The translations under genes and the position numbers were made by a program. The notes below the pieces were generated by a model. The model did no database searches and was not told the DNA's origin. It saw only the letters and a program-made list of their open reading frames with translations. From Anaerolineae bacterium (lineage in GTDB: Bacteria > Chloroflexota > Anaerolineae > Aggregatilineales > Phototrophicaceae): DNA of 64,000 bases. The DNA lies in NCBI GenBank assembly GCA_025055175.1, contig JANWYT010000019.1, positions 1-64,000 on the forward strand. Reading direction: 5' to 3'. This document shows positions 17,335-27,188 of the stretch, one piece after another. Every line of letters begins with the position of its first letter. Position 1 is the first letter of the stretch.

Positions 17335-20300
17335 ATGAAAGATCAACAATTGCTGGGCAATCGCTATCAGCTTCATGAGCGCCTGGGTGAAGGTGGAATG
17401 GGAGTCGTCTATCGGGCGACAGACCGTCTGACCAGCAGCACTGTCGCGCTCAAGCGCGTTATCATCCCCAGCGGCAGCGAAGGCAAAGGAGTGCGCCTAG
17501 CCCTCACACGCGAATTCCGCACCCTGTCCAGCTTGCGCCACCCACACATCATTGGCGTGCTGGATTACGGCTTCGACGATGCGGGCCAGCCCTACTTCGT
17601 CATGCCCCTAGTTGAACAGGCACGCGACTTGCGCCAAGCCACGCGCCAGGCGGACGACCGCACGCGCGTGAAGCTGCTCATCCAGCTCTTACAGGCTCTG
17701 GCCTACCTGCATAGGCGGCGCATCGTCCACCGCGATCTGAAGCCAGGCAACGTGTTGGTGACTGCCGATGACGCGGTGCGCGTGCTGGATTTTGGCTTGG
17801 CTGTCGAAAGTGAGCTGGCGTTGGAGATCAGCGGCACAATGCTTTACATAGCTCCTGAGGTCTTGCAGATGCGCGGAGCTTCTGCCGCTTCGGACTTGTA
17901 CGCAGTGGGAGTGATGGCCTACGAAATCTTCGCCAACCGCCATCCTTTCAACACCGATAACCTGACTGCGCTCATCGGCGACATCTTGACGCGCGATCCC
18001 GACCTGAGCCTGATCCCCGACCTTGACCTGGATCAGCCACCGTCGGTGTCCCTGCGCGTTGTCATCGGTCGCCTGATGGAGAAAAACCCGCAAGACCGCT
18101 ACGCCGACGCCTATGCTGTCATCGATGATCTGAGCCTGGCTGTTGGCACGAGCAGTCCTCGAGAGAGCGACGCCATCCGCGAGTCTTTCCTGCAAGCAGC
18201 CCAGTTTGTGGGCCGCCAGGCCGAAATGAAGGCGTTGCAAGACGCTCTGGAAGCGTTGTGGCAGGGCGTAGGCGGCCGTTGGTTGGTGACAGGCGAGGTC
18301 GGCGTGGGCAAGTCGCGCCTGCTGGATGAGCTGCGCGTGCAAGCTCTGGTGCGCGGCGCGCTAGTCTTGCGCGGGCAGGCCGTCGCAGAACAAGGCGCGC
18401 CTTTCGTCTTGTGGCGCGAACCACTGCGCCGCCTGGTGTTGACCCTAGAGCTAGACGACCTGCAAGTCAGCATTCTGCGCGAAGTTCTGCCCGACATCAG
18501 CGTCATCCTGGGCCGCGACGTGCCGAGCGCTCCACTGCTAGACGGAGCAGCCGCACGTCAGCGCTTGACTCTGGCCATCGCCGAAGCCTTTGCTCGATTC
18601 CGCAAGCCCGTTGTCCTGCTGTTGGAGGACATCCACTGGGCGACGGGTAGTCTCGATGTTCTGCAAGCTCTCAATCGCCTAACAAACGATCGCCCCCTGC
18701 TCATCGTCGCATCTTATCGCTCTGATGAAGCACCGCAACTGGCTCAGAGCCTGCCCGACATGCGCATCATCCACTTGGAACGCCTGAATCGCGCAGAGGT
18801 TGAAGCGCTGGCCAGCAGTATATTGGGCGCGAGCCAGGTGCAAGCCCCTGTCCTGGAGCTGCTCAATCACGAGACCGAGGGCAACGCCTACTTCTTGGTG
18901 GAGACAGTACGCGCTCTGGCCGAAGAAGTCGGTGGCCTAGAACGCGTCGGCTCAGAGACGCTGCCCTCGCGCGTATTCGCCGGTGGCGTGGCCCAAGTCT
19001 TGCGTCGTCGTCTGGGGCGCGTCTCGGAACGGTATCGCCACTATCTCAACCTGGCAGCTATCGCTGGTCGTGCAATCGATCTGGCCCTGCTGCAGGGTTT
19101 AATTGGCCCAGACCTAGACGACTGGCTGACAACCTGCGCCAACGTAGCGATCTTCACCAACTGGGATGAAAGCTGGCGCTTCGCTCACAACAAGCTGCGC
19201 GAAGTCCTGCTGAGCGACCTGCCCGCTGATGGGCGTGCCGATCTCCATCGCCAGGTAGCCCAAGCCTTTGAAGCCGCCTATCCCAACGCGCCGCAGACCT
19301 ACGCGCGCTTGGCCGATTTGTGGCGCGAAGCTGGTGACACAACCCGCGAAATCAATTACGCAGAGAAAGCCGCCGCCCTCAACCTAGCGACGGGCGCTTC
19401 CAGCGAAGCCCTAGACCTGTTTCAACGCGCTCTGCGCGGTTTGCAGGTCATCAATCCTCAGGACGACTTCTCTCGTATGCGTTTGCTGAAGCAGCTTGGC
19501 GATACTTATGAGAGCCTGAGCCAATACGATGAAGCGCTACGCTGCTACCAACAGAGCATTGATCTGGCCCAGAGCTTGGACAACCGAGGCAACTTGGCAG
19601 CAGCCCTGGTCGGCTTGGGCGACGTGCAGACCAAGCGCGGCCAACTGGCCGAAGCCGACGCGACGCTGCAACTGGCCCTAAGCCTGGCCCGTCAGCAAAA
19701 CGACCAGGCTTTGGTGGCCCAAGCTCTCAGCGGTCTGGGGACAATTGACGCCAAACGCGGCAAAGTTCGGGAAGCCACTGCTTTGTTCGAAGAAGCATTG
19801 GCCCTGCGACGCGGGTTGGCCGATCAGCGCGGCGAAGCCGCTGTGCTGAACAACCTGGGGATCGTCATGCGCTTTCGCGGGCAGTACCAGGCTGCTCACG
19901 ACCACTATCAGCAATCGCTGGCTATTCGGCGCGCTATCGGTGATCGGCGCGGCATGGCCAACGTGCTGAGCAATCTGGGCGTCGTGAGCAAGGTCTTGCT
20001 GGGCTACGACGCAGCACGCACCTACTACGATGAAGCTATCGCCATCTTCAAGACGATTGGCGACCTGCGCGGGCAAGCTGTCCTGCTCAATAATCGTGCC
20101 ATGCTGGCGTTGGAGGAAAACCACCTGCAAGAGGCAGAAACAATCTTCCACGAGGCGGCCAATCTGACGCGCACCATCGGCGATACGCGCACCCTAGCCT
20201 ATGCTCTGGACACGCTAGGCCACTTGGCCCTCCTGCGGCAGAACTACGAGACAGCAGCGCAGCGCTTCGACGAAGGACTGACCATCTATCGTCAGATTGG

Positions 20301-20796
20301 CGACAAGCGCGGCTTGGCCAACACCCTCACGGCGCGTACCTTTGCCCTACGCGAGCTAGACCGCCTGGAGGAAGCCGAAGCCGATTTGTGCGAAGCGCAC
20401 GTCCTTTACACCGACATGGAAGACCCGTTGGGCCTGATTGCTGTGCAGCACAGTCGGGGCTTGAACGCGCTCTACGCCCATCAGCCAGATCACGCGCGCG
20501 ACTGCTTCCAACAGGCTCTGCAGGCTGGCCAGCGCACCGACGTCTTGGCCTACTTAAGCTACGCCCTGTCGGGCTTCGTGGCTCTGTTCATGGTGCGGCG
20601 CCGCACCGACGAAGCGCTGCGCCTGCTGGGTTTCATCCAGAGCCGATCCACCGAAATGCTGACAGTGCGCGCTTTCCTGGGCAGGCTACACACGCTGCTG
20701 CTGCGCGACATCTCTTCTGCTCATGTGGCAACTGTGCTGGCCCAGGGCCAAAGCTTGACGCTGGATCAGGCTCTGGCCCTGGCCGCAGAAGCCTAG
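17335..20796 (+). CDS. Ser/Thr protein kinase - AAA ATPase - TPR protein
   Basis: The product is 1153 aa. The Hanks-type kinase domain (about 1-275) has the glycine loop GEGGMG (18-23), Lys40, HRDLKPGN (132-139), DFG (152-154) and APE (173-175), so it should be active. A LuxR/MalT-like AAA module follows, with Walker A GEVGVGKS (330-337) and Walker B LLLEDIHWA (about 425-433). From about residue 660 on there are many TPR units, including repeated NNLGIVMRFRGQYQAAHDHYQQSL-type helices. No transmembrane segment and no C-terminal helix-turn-helix are seen, which separates it from MalT-type transcription activators. It probably integrates a signal through TPR-mediated binding and nucleotide switching and outputs by phosphorylation. 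It is monocistronic. Confidence 0.9.
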   Translation: MKDQQLLGNRYQLHERLGEGGMGVVYRATDRLTSSTVALKRVIIPSGSEGKGVRLALTREFRTLSSLRHPHIIGVLDYGFDDAGQPYFVMPLVEQARDLRQATRQADDRTRVKLLIQLLQALAYLHRRRIVHRDLKPGNVLVTADDAVRVLDFGLAVESELALEISGTMLYIAPEVLQMRGASAASDLYAVGVMAYEIFANRHPFNTDNLTALIGDILTRDPDLSLIPDLDLDQPPSVSLRVVIGRLMEKNPQDRYADAYAVIDDLSLAVGTSSPRESDAIRESFLQAAQFVGRQAEMKALQDALEALWQGVGGRWLVTGEVGVGKSRLLDELRVQALVRGALVLRGQAVAEQGAPFVLWREPLRRLVLTLELDDLQVSILREVLPDISVILGRDVPSAPLLDGAAARQRLTLAIAEAFARFRKPVVLLLEDIHWATGSLDVLQALNRLTNDRPLLIVASYRSDEAPQLAQSLPDMRIIHLERLNRAEVEALASSILGASQVQAPVLELLNHETEGNAYFLVETVRALAEEVGGLERVGSETLPSRVFAGGVAQVLRRRLGRVSERYRHYLNLAAIAGRAIDLALLQGLIGPDLDDWLTTCANVAIFTNWDESWRFAHNKLREVLLSDLPADGRADLHRQVAQAFEAAYPNAPQTYARLADLWREAGDTTREINYAEKAAALNLATGASSEALDLFQRALRGLQVINPQDDFSRMRLLKQLGDTYESLSQYDEALRCYQQSIDLAQSLDNRGNLAAALVGLGDVQTKRGQLAEADATLQLALSLARQQNDQALVAQALSGLGTIDAKRGKVREATALFEEALALRRGLADQRGEAAVLNNLGIVMRFRGQYQAAHDHYQQSLAIRRAIGDRRGMANVLSNLGVVSKVLLGYDAARTYYDEAIAIFKTIGDLRGQAVLLNNRAMLALEENHLQEAETIFHEAANLTRTIGDTRTLAYALDTLGHLALLRQNYETAAQRFDEGLTIYRQIGDKRGLANTLTARTFALRELDRLEEAEADLCEAHVLYTDMEDPLGLIAVQHSRGLNALYAHQPDHARDCFQQALQAGQRTDVLAYLSYALSGFVALFMVRRRTDEALRLLGFIQSRSTEMLTVRAFLGRLHTLLLRDISSAHVATVLAQGQSLTLDQALALAAEA

Positions 20797-20985
20797 CCAA
20801 GACAATTTCGCACATCAGCGAAGCCACGTGCGCCGCCAGGTCGGCGAGACATCACCCGCGCCAAAGGTTAGACCATGCAAGCTTTTGTCTTCTCCCTGCT
20901 CGGAGAGAGCATAGTTCCAGCGCCCAATTATCGCGTTGAGCCTGCGCGCAGGCAGCGCGTCACGAACAAGAACGAGCTTTGCACC

Positions 20986-23900
20986 TCATTTGTCCAGCCA
21001 GAAACCGTAGATGAAGCGCAGTAGCTCTAGGGGGTTGCGCGGCTGCTGAACCTGCTGATCGAGTTTCTTGCCCAGGCGGTTGTCGTCCTGCAGCACAGCT
21101 GGGTCGGCGTTGTGCAGGATGAGGGGCAGCAGCTGAGTTAGGCGCTGCAGATCGGCGCCTAGACCGTCGGCAACGTCGGCGGCCTCTTCTTGAGGGAGGG
21201 TGTTCAGCAGGTCATCTAGTTCTGCGCCCAAGCTGGCAGCGTTCAGGCTGGCCACGCGATTCGTGGGCAAAGTTTGGGCAGCGGCGCGCAGGACGGCGGC
21301 GAAATCTGCCGTCTCAGTGACTAGGGCCATAGGTGCGGATGGGCCGAACAGGCTGAGGCTGCGGCCCTCCTGGCGCAGCTTCAGCGGCGCAGGCTTGCCT
21401 TTGCTCAGGTGCAGGCCCATCAGGCGCAGGATATCTAGGGCATGCCTGGGCCTGCCAGGATCGCCGAGGGTGAGCGTGTCCCCATTTGGCTTACCGATGA
21501 GCAGTATGGCGCGGCCTAGATTGCGTAGGTTTTGGGCGAAGGTCTGGTGCAGGGCGCTGTCAATGCGCGCGCGAAAGTTCTCCAGCAGAGCGTCTAGGAG
21601 GGCGATGGACGGCTTGTCTCTACCGCTGTAGGCTTCGGCCAGAGCTTGCAGCAACTCTGCGCCGCTGTGGACGATGGCAGCATAGCGTTCCAGCGAGAGA
21701 CGATTCATAGCCAGGCTCAGGTCGTAGGCCAGGCGCAGTTGACGCCCAGCGCTTCCGCCGATCTCGTTACCGTAGAAGCCGATGACGCGCTCAGCAGGTT
21801 TGGGGGCAGCCAGACGCACATAATGGCGCAGCAGCGCAAAGGCAATAGCATCGCTGGCCTCGCGCAGCGTCTTGTAGTTCTGACTGATACTGTTCAGGCT
21901 GAGTTTCTCATCGACCTGCAAAGCAGCAGCGCGCGCCATCAAGCGAGCCAGGCGCAGTAGGCGTTCTTCATCGCGCTGGCGCACAAAATAGGTGATAAGG
22001 TGCTGGATAGCCATAGGCGCGGATAACTCAGCATAACGCTCGCTGCTCGTCAGCTCATCGGCAGTTTCGCGAGCATAGTCCAGCAGCTCAGCAGAGTGGC
22101 CACTGGCTTCCAGCGCACCACAGACAGCCATCATCAGCGGCACGTCGCGGATGCCATAGTCGGTGAGAGCTTCTAGGATTTTGCGAGCCTCCTGAGCTGA
22201 GAGCGGCACTTCGGCTAGCAAGGCGCGCACCATCTCTACATATTCGTCCTGGCGTTCCTGCTCAAACAAGTGACGTGAGAGGTCGTTCATGCCTCTAGCC
22301 AGCAAATCAACGCGCTTGCAGGCCATGAAGAGCTGCAAGACAGCGCGCGCTGCATCGTCGCTTAGGCTGTCTAGGCGTTCGTAGACAAAACGAGCAATCT
22401 TGAGCAGGATGACGCCGTACTTGTCGCCCAGCGGCGAACGGGCCACCTTGACCAATTCGCGCAGAGCAGCAGCGTCGATCAGGCTTCGGCGGCCTGCTTC
22501 GTGGGCCATCTCTGCCAAGCGCACTAAAGCTTGTCCTCGTCCAGCTGAACCGACAGACTCAGCAGCTTCTACCAGCAGGCGCGGCGACGGCTCAGCGTCT
22601 GTGGCAGCCAGAGACGCTAGGAAGCGCTTGATACTGCGTGGCAGCGTCACAGCATAGGGTTTGAAGGTCAGCAGGCGCTGAATGGACGGCTTTTCTAGGC
22701 AGTTGAGCGCTATGAGCAAGATACGAGACGGCAGGCGATCATCCTGGTCAGCCACCCCCACCAGCAGATCAACCAGGCGCAGAGCGATCTTCTCCAGCAA
22801 TAGACTACCTTCTAACAGCTGAGTCCGCTCCAAAAAATCGTGGATAGCGCCTATATCGCGGGCTTTGATGGCGCTCTGCACAGCGGCAATGGCCGAGCGA
22901 TGGAGCAAATCCACCCATTCTGGCCCTTGTGGGCTGAGCGGGTTGTCAGCCCAGGAGTGCAACATGGCGAAGACAAGCGGTGCTTTGCCCTGGCGCAGCG
23001 CGTCTTCGAGCTGCATAAAAGCCTCTCGGGCCAGGTCAGGATATTTGCTCATAGTGACGGCCAGCGGATCGACGTGTTGAGCGTCATCAAGAGCCAGCGA
23101 AAACGTGAGCAAGTGACGCGCGTAGGCCAGGCGCATGGCGTCGTCTAGCGTGGGATCGTCGGCCAAGACTTGGGCAACCTCGCGCGCTTCGACGGGCAAA
23201 TTGCTCAGCACTGAACGATCCAGCTTGGCGCGATACGACGCATAGGCCAGCGAGTCGGCCAGACTGTCCCCCACGCGGAAGCGCCAACCAGCCGTCTGAG
23301 TGAGCGCTTCGGCCTGCTGCACTGCAATTTGGGCGTCCAGGCGGAGTTGGGAGAGGATGAAGCGGCTGTAGTCATCAGGAGTGTCCAGGCCGTCCACGCG
23401 ATGAGCGGCCCAGTCGTAGACCACAGCGCCCTGCTCGACGTCCTCAGCAAAGCTAATCTGAGCCTGCACCAAACTGGCTGCTTCGTTGTATAGAGCAAAG
23501 GAAACGCTGAAGCGCGTCGAGGGTGGCAGCAGCGTCAGCAAACCTTCTACAAAGTCATAGCGGCTTTTAGGATCGTTGGGCGCGCGGCGCACTACCAGAG
23601 GGCGGCCTTCAATGATCGCCGAGAGCAGCGGCTCTAAAGTGCGCGTATTGTTGCCCGTGAGGGTCATCAGTTCCAGTAAATCGTTGGCTTGTTGGTTGGC
23701 GCTGCGCTGAGGCGGTCGCTCGAACTCCACCTGGGGCAGCGTATCGCCCAACATCTCATAATTGGGCAAGCGTTCCTGCACCAGGGCCTGTAATTCGCCC
23801 ACAGCCCCCTGTAAACCACGCGGAATGTCAGGGGGCAAGAAGACGAAGTGGCGCATGGTCTGGCCTTCGGTCGTCTTCTGAGCTTGCACAAAGATGAACG

Positions 23901-24093
23901 GCACTTCTTTGCTGCGCAGCAAGCCCCAGGCGCTCAGCGGCAGATCGACGTGGGCAGGCAGCAGAGCCACGCGCAGGGCCACCGCCACCATGTCGTCGCT
24001 GACGCCACACGAGCGCGCCAACACGCGCGGGCTACCTTTCAGTTGGCCATGATGGACGAGTTGGCCATAGTAAAAATGCTCCAATCCAATCAT
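20986..24093 (-). CDS. Large protein resembling GTPase-associated protein 1 (GAP1-N like); function unknown
   Basis: About 1035 aa from the ATG at 24093, which follows AAGAGG by 9 bases; an ATG at 24144 is also in frame but touches its GGAGGG. The first 110 residues (LEHFYYGQLVHHGQLKGSPRVLARSCGV, and later the LPPDIPRG region) and LLTLLPPSTRFSVSFALYN near residue 200 recall the GAP1-N domain described beside bacterial GTPases in conflict and signalling systems. This is recall, not a search result. The remaining 750 residues look all-helical and repeat-like (LLRLARLMARAAAL, LVRLAEMAHEAG), without a recognised catalytic motif, membrane segment or signal peptide. No GTPase gene is adjacent in the window. 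It is the last gene of a long minus-strand run. Confidence 0.6.
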   Translation of the reverse strand: MIGLEHFYYGQLVHHGQLKGSPRVLARSCGVSDDMVAVALRVALLPAHVDLPLSAWGLLRSKEVPFIFVQAQKTTEGQTMRHFVFLPPDIPRGLQGAVGELQALVQERLPNYEMLGDTLPQVEFERPPQRSANQQANDLLELMTLTGNNTRTLEPLLSAIIEGRPLVVRRAPNDPKSRYDFVEGLLTLLPPSTRFSVSFALYNEAASLVQAQISFAEDVEQGAVVYDWAAHRVDGLDTPDDYSRFILSQLRLDAQIAVQQAEALTQTAGWRFRVGDSLADSLAYASYRAKLDRSVLSNLPVEAREVAQVLADDPTLDDAMRLAYARHLLTFSLALDDAQHVDPLAVTMSKYPDLAREAFMQLEDALRQGKAPLVFAMLHSWADNPLSPQGPEWVDLLHRSAIAAVQSAIKARDIGAIHDFLERTQLLEGSLLLEKIALRLVDLLVGVADQDDRLPSRILLIALNCLEKPSIQRLLTFKPYAVTLPRSIKRFLASLAATDAEPSPRLLVEAAESVGSAGRGQALVRLAEMAHEAGRRSLIDAAALRELVKVARSPLGDKYGVILLKIARFVYERLDSLSDDAARAVLQLFMACKRVDLLARGMNDLSRHLFEQERQDEYVEMVRALLAEVPLSAQEARKILEALTDYGIRDVPLMMAVCGALEASGHSAELLDYARETADELTSSERYAELSAPMAIQHLITYFVRQRDEERLLRLARLMARAAALQVDEKLSLNSISQNYKTLREASDAIAFALLRHYVRLAAPKPAERVIGFYGNEIGGSAGRQLRLAYDLSLAMNRLSLERYAAIVHSGAELLQALAEAYSGRDKPSIALLDALLENFRARIDSALHQTFAQNLRNLGRAILLIGKPNGDTLTLGDPGRPRHALDILRLMGLHLSKGKPAPLKLRQEGRSLSLFGPSAPMALVTETADFAAVLRAAAQTLPTNRVASLNAASLGAELDDLLNTLPQEEAADVADGLGADLQRLTQLLPLILHNADPAVLQDDNRLGKKLDQQVQQPRNPLELLRFIYGFWLDK

Positions 24094-24197
24094 TCGCGCC
24101 TGCCTCTTCAAGAACATCATCGCAGGGGTGCGGAGTGACTGCATCCCTCCTCATATTATCATAGATCATAGCGCGTGGCGCGTCAGACGTTCAGACA

Positions 24198-27122
24198 CTA
24201 CAGCACAGGCGTCACTTGCATAGGCACAGGGAGTTGCTGATTAGCCTGAGCCAAAGCTTGCGGCGAACCCAGAGCCACGACGGCGCCGCTCTCAGCTACG
24301 CGCGCCAACACGTCCGCCAGGGCATGAAAATCGGCCAGCGTCGTCCCCAGAATTTGATCGCGGGTGCGTTGACGGTCTTCATCTGTGTAGCCCACCAGGT
24401 GATTGACGAAGGCGCTGAAGCCTTTGGCGTCGGGCAATTGATAGGCGTCCACCTGGCCAATAGCACCGATGATGGCCTTCTCTAGGTCATCATCGCTGAG
24501 CTGCAAGTTGCGCAGGTAGTCTGCTGCGCCATCGTAAGCCGCCAGCGTGCCGACCAAATTAGGATCGCGCCAGCTCAGGAAAGTCGCAGCGCCGCTCAGG
24601 TGGCTGAAAGACAGCGCACCGCCATATGCTCCGCCCTGCACGCGCACCCGATTCCACAGGTAGTCCAGGTTCATGTGTTTGAGGATGACGATCTGTGAGC
24701 CACTGAACTGGTAGCCCAGGCTGTAAAGATTCGCGCCTTTGCCGACGAAGTTCACCTGAGCCGGCACGCTCAGGCCCTCATAGGGCGGAAGGGCTGCCGC
24801 GCGCCAATCCCAGACCTGCGGAGCGCGCTCTGCCTGGGGCAAGCGCTCCAAGAAGGCACGCACCTGTGGCTCAATGGCTGCCCAATTCTGCACATCTAGC
24901 GTCACATTCAGCATGAGTCCATGCCGATGAATGATCGCAGACCGCACTGCTTCCAAATCGGCCAAGACGCCACCCCAATCGGACTCGATCCGCTGGGCTA
25001 AGTCGCGCAGGAAGAAGAGCTGGCTGATGCCGCCCATCTGCTCGGCAAACCAACCAGAGGGATCGAAACGAGCGCGCAAGCGGGCGCTGACGAAGGCCTG
25101 CCCCATGATGGGCAGATAAGTCTCCATACCAGCTTTCTCCTCCAGCACCATCTGGCGGAAGCGCTCGCGGTTATCTAGCTTGAGCGTGAGTAGCACATCG
25201 GCCATGATAGCCAGCATATCGGCCACCTGGTGAGGCATGGCCTTGCCGCGCAGCAGCAAGCGAGCTGCTAGACCCTCTTGGCGGTGCAACGCCGAGGCGA
25301 AGCTGCTAGCGTACAGACCTCCGGTCTTGGCGCCAATGCGCTGCGACAGGCGCACGTAGTCCTCTTGCTCTGTGCCAATCTCCAACAGCGACTTGCTGAA
25401 CAGGTCGAGGTAGGGGACGAGACGCTGCGGCACGCTGCTCAGGTCGAAGGCCAAGTCGATATAGGCAACGCCACGCGTGTGGAGATTGTGATAAAGCACA
25501 GGCACGCCGTCCAAGTCCAGAAGCTCGCTGGGGGTCACTTTAATCTTGGGATCGATGTCGCGAATCGACAGAGTGGGGATGGTGGCCAGGGCCTCCGCGC
25601 TATCTGGTGTATTCTGGCGTTCACGCAGCAAGCGCGTATTTTCGACAATCGCCTCCAGTTCGGCGAGGCTGAGTTGAGCGCGCGTCTGCTCCAGGCGCTG
25701 CCGCTCGGCGGCTTCGCGCTGCGGCCCCACCTGTGGATCAGGGACGAGGGTCACAGTGACGCGGTGCGGATTGTCTAGCAGATGAGCGCGGATGAGACCC
25801 TCAAAGAAGCGCGGATTCTCAGCCAGTTGGGCCTTGATGGCGTTCAGTGGGCCTTCAAAGGCCAGAGCGCTGAAGACATCGCCGCCATGAAGCCAGATGG
25901 GCATGAGACCGATGAAGGTCGCCAAGCCGCGCGGATAGCCGCCAGTGTTGCGTTCACGCAGCTGGAACTCAAAGGTGTTGAGCGCTGCTTCGATCATGCC
26001 CGCGTCAATACCTTCTTCGGCCAGACGGGTCAGCGTCTCTAGGATGAGCGCTTCTACTCGGTCAGCATCCTCGGCGACAATCCCTTTCAAGCCTACGCCA
26101 AAGCTCATCTCGCGCTGATAGCTGTTGAGGCCGCTGCCTGTCAGGTCTTCGCCCAAGCCGCTCTCAATCAGGGCTTGACGCAGAGGTGAAGCCGGAGTCT
26201 CCACCAAGATATGCGCCAACAGCTCAAATTGCATGAGGCGCGTCGGATCGCTTGCTTCGGGCAAGAGCCAGCTCACGACGATCAGGCTGCGTTTGTCGTC
26301 TTCATCGGCTTCGCCGGCGTCCACTCGCTCAGTCAGCTTGCGCGGCGCGGCGAAGCGCGCTTGCAGCGGCAATGTCGCGTCCACAGGGCGAGCCTGGAAT
26401 TGGCCGAGGTACGAATCGAGCAAGCGCAGGCGTTCTTGCGGATCATCATCTCCGTAGAAAAAGATGCGCGCGTTGGAGGGATGATAGTAGGTGGCGTGGA
26501 AGTTGCAGAACTGCTCATAGGTCAAATCGGGAATGCTAGGCGGAAAGCCGCCAGAGTCGTAAGCATAGGGCGTATCGGGCAGCAGCGCACGACTCATGAT
26601 TGAGTCCATGACCGCTTCTGGCATAGAGTAGACCGACTTCATCTCATTGAAGACCACGCCCTTGAAGATGAGGGGCGACTCGGTGGACTCCAGCTCGTAG
26701 TGCCAGCCCTCCTGCTCAAACGTAGGTCGATCGATGCGCGGGAAGAAGACAGCATCTAGGTAAACATCGACCAAGTTGTAGAAGTCGCGCAGGTTAGTGC
26801 TGGCCACGGGGTAAATCGTCGCGTCGGCGAAGGTCATGGCATTGAGGAAAGTCTTGAGCGAAGTCTTGAGCAGCTCTACGAACGGCTCTTTGACGGGGTA
26901 TTTGCGGCTGCCTGCCAAGACGCTGTGTTCTAGGATGTGGGGCAGGCCCGTGTCATCAGCAGGCGGAGTCTTGAAGCCGATGGCGAAGGTCTTGTTCTCA
27001 TCGTCGTTCTCAACGGAGAGTAGTTCAGCTCCCGTTTGCAGGTGACGCCACAGCTTCACCTGCGAATCTAGTTCCGCGATGTACGCCTCGCGCTGCAGTT
27101 CAAAGCCATATAGGCGGGTCAT
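24198..27122 (-). CDS. M16C zinc metallopeptidase (PreP/Cym1/insulinase-like)
   Basis: The product is 974 aa, normal for M16C enzymes. The inverted zinc motif HILEH (His62-x-x-Glu65-His66) is intact and is followed by the family signature around residues 67-110 (LLKTSLKTFLNAMTFAD, TIYPVASTN, DFYNLVDVYLDAVFFP). FNEMKSVYS, also conserved, lies further on. Both M16 halves are present in one chain, so it should form the closed peptidase chamber that degrades unfolded peptides. There is no signal peptide, so it is probably cytosolic. The start follows GAGGAT by 6 bases. It lies 66 bases after the dus gene in the same direction. Confidence 0.93.
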   Translation of the reverse strand: MTRLYGFELQREAYIAELDSQVKLWRHLQTGAELLSVENDDENKTFAIGFKTPPADDTGLPHILEHSVLAGSRKYPVKEPFVELLKTSLKTFLNAMTFADATIYPVASTNLRDFYNLVDVYLDAVFFPRIDRPTFEQEGWHYELESTESPLIFKGVVFNEMKSVYSMPEAVMDSIMSRALLPDTPYAYDSGGFPPSIPDLTYEQFCNFHATYYHPSNARIFFYGDDDPQERLRLLDSYLGQFQARPVDATLPLQARFAAPRKLTERVDAGEADEDDKRSLIVVSWLLPEASDPTRLMQFELLAHILVETPASPLRQALIESGLGEDLTGSGLNSYQREMSFGVGLKGIVAEDADRVEALILETLTRLAEEGIDAGMIEAALNTFEFQLRERNTGGYPRGLATFIGLMPIWLHGGDVFSALAFEGPLNAIKAQLAENPRFFEGLIRAHLLDNPHRVTVTLVPDPQVGPQREAAERQRLEQTRAQLSLAELEAIVENTRLLRERQNTPDSAEALATIPTLSIRDIDPKIKVTPSELLDLDGVPVLYHNLHTRGVAYIDLAFDLSSVPQRLVPYLDLFSKSLLEIGTEQEDYVRLSQRIGAKTGGLYASSFASALHRQEGLAARLLLRGKAMPHQVADMLAIMADVLLTLKLDNRERFRQMVLEEKAGMETYLPIMGQAFVSARLRARFDPSGWFAEQMGGISQLFFLRDLAQRIESDWGGVLADLEAVRSAIIHRHGLMLNVTLDVQNWAAIEPQVRAFLERLPQAERAPQVWDWRAAALPPYEGLSVPAQVNFVGKGANLYSLGYQFSGSQIVILKHMNLDYLWNRVRVQGGAYGGALSFSHLSGAATFLSWRDPNLVGTLAAYDGAADYLRNLQLSDDDLEKAIIGAIGQVDAYQLPDAKGFSAFVNHLVGYTDEDRQRTRDQILGTTLADFHALADVLARVAESGAVVALGSPQALAQANQQLPVPMQVTPVL

Positions 27123-27188
27123 GGATTATCCTCGTAGGAAGAAATGTGCTTTAGAGCGCAGATTCTAGACCATGTTCGTCAGAATGAG

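Noticed and set aside
20940-20953. Perfect 14-bp palindrome GCCTGCGCGCAGGC between convergent genes
   Set aside because: Stem possible but no loop or T-run; chance G/C palindrome in this composition cannot be excluded.
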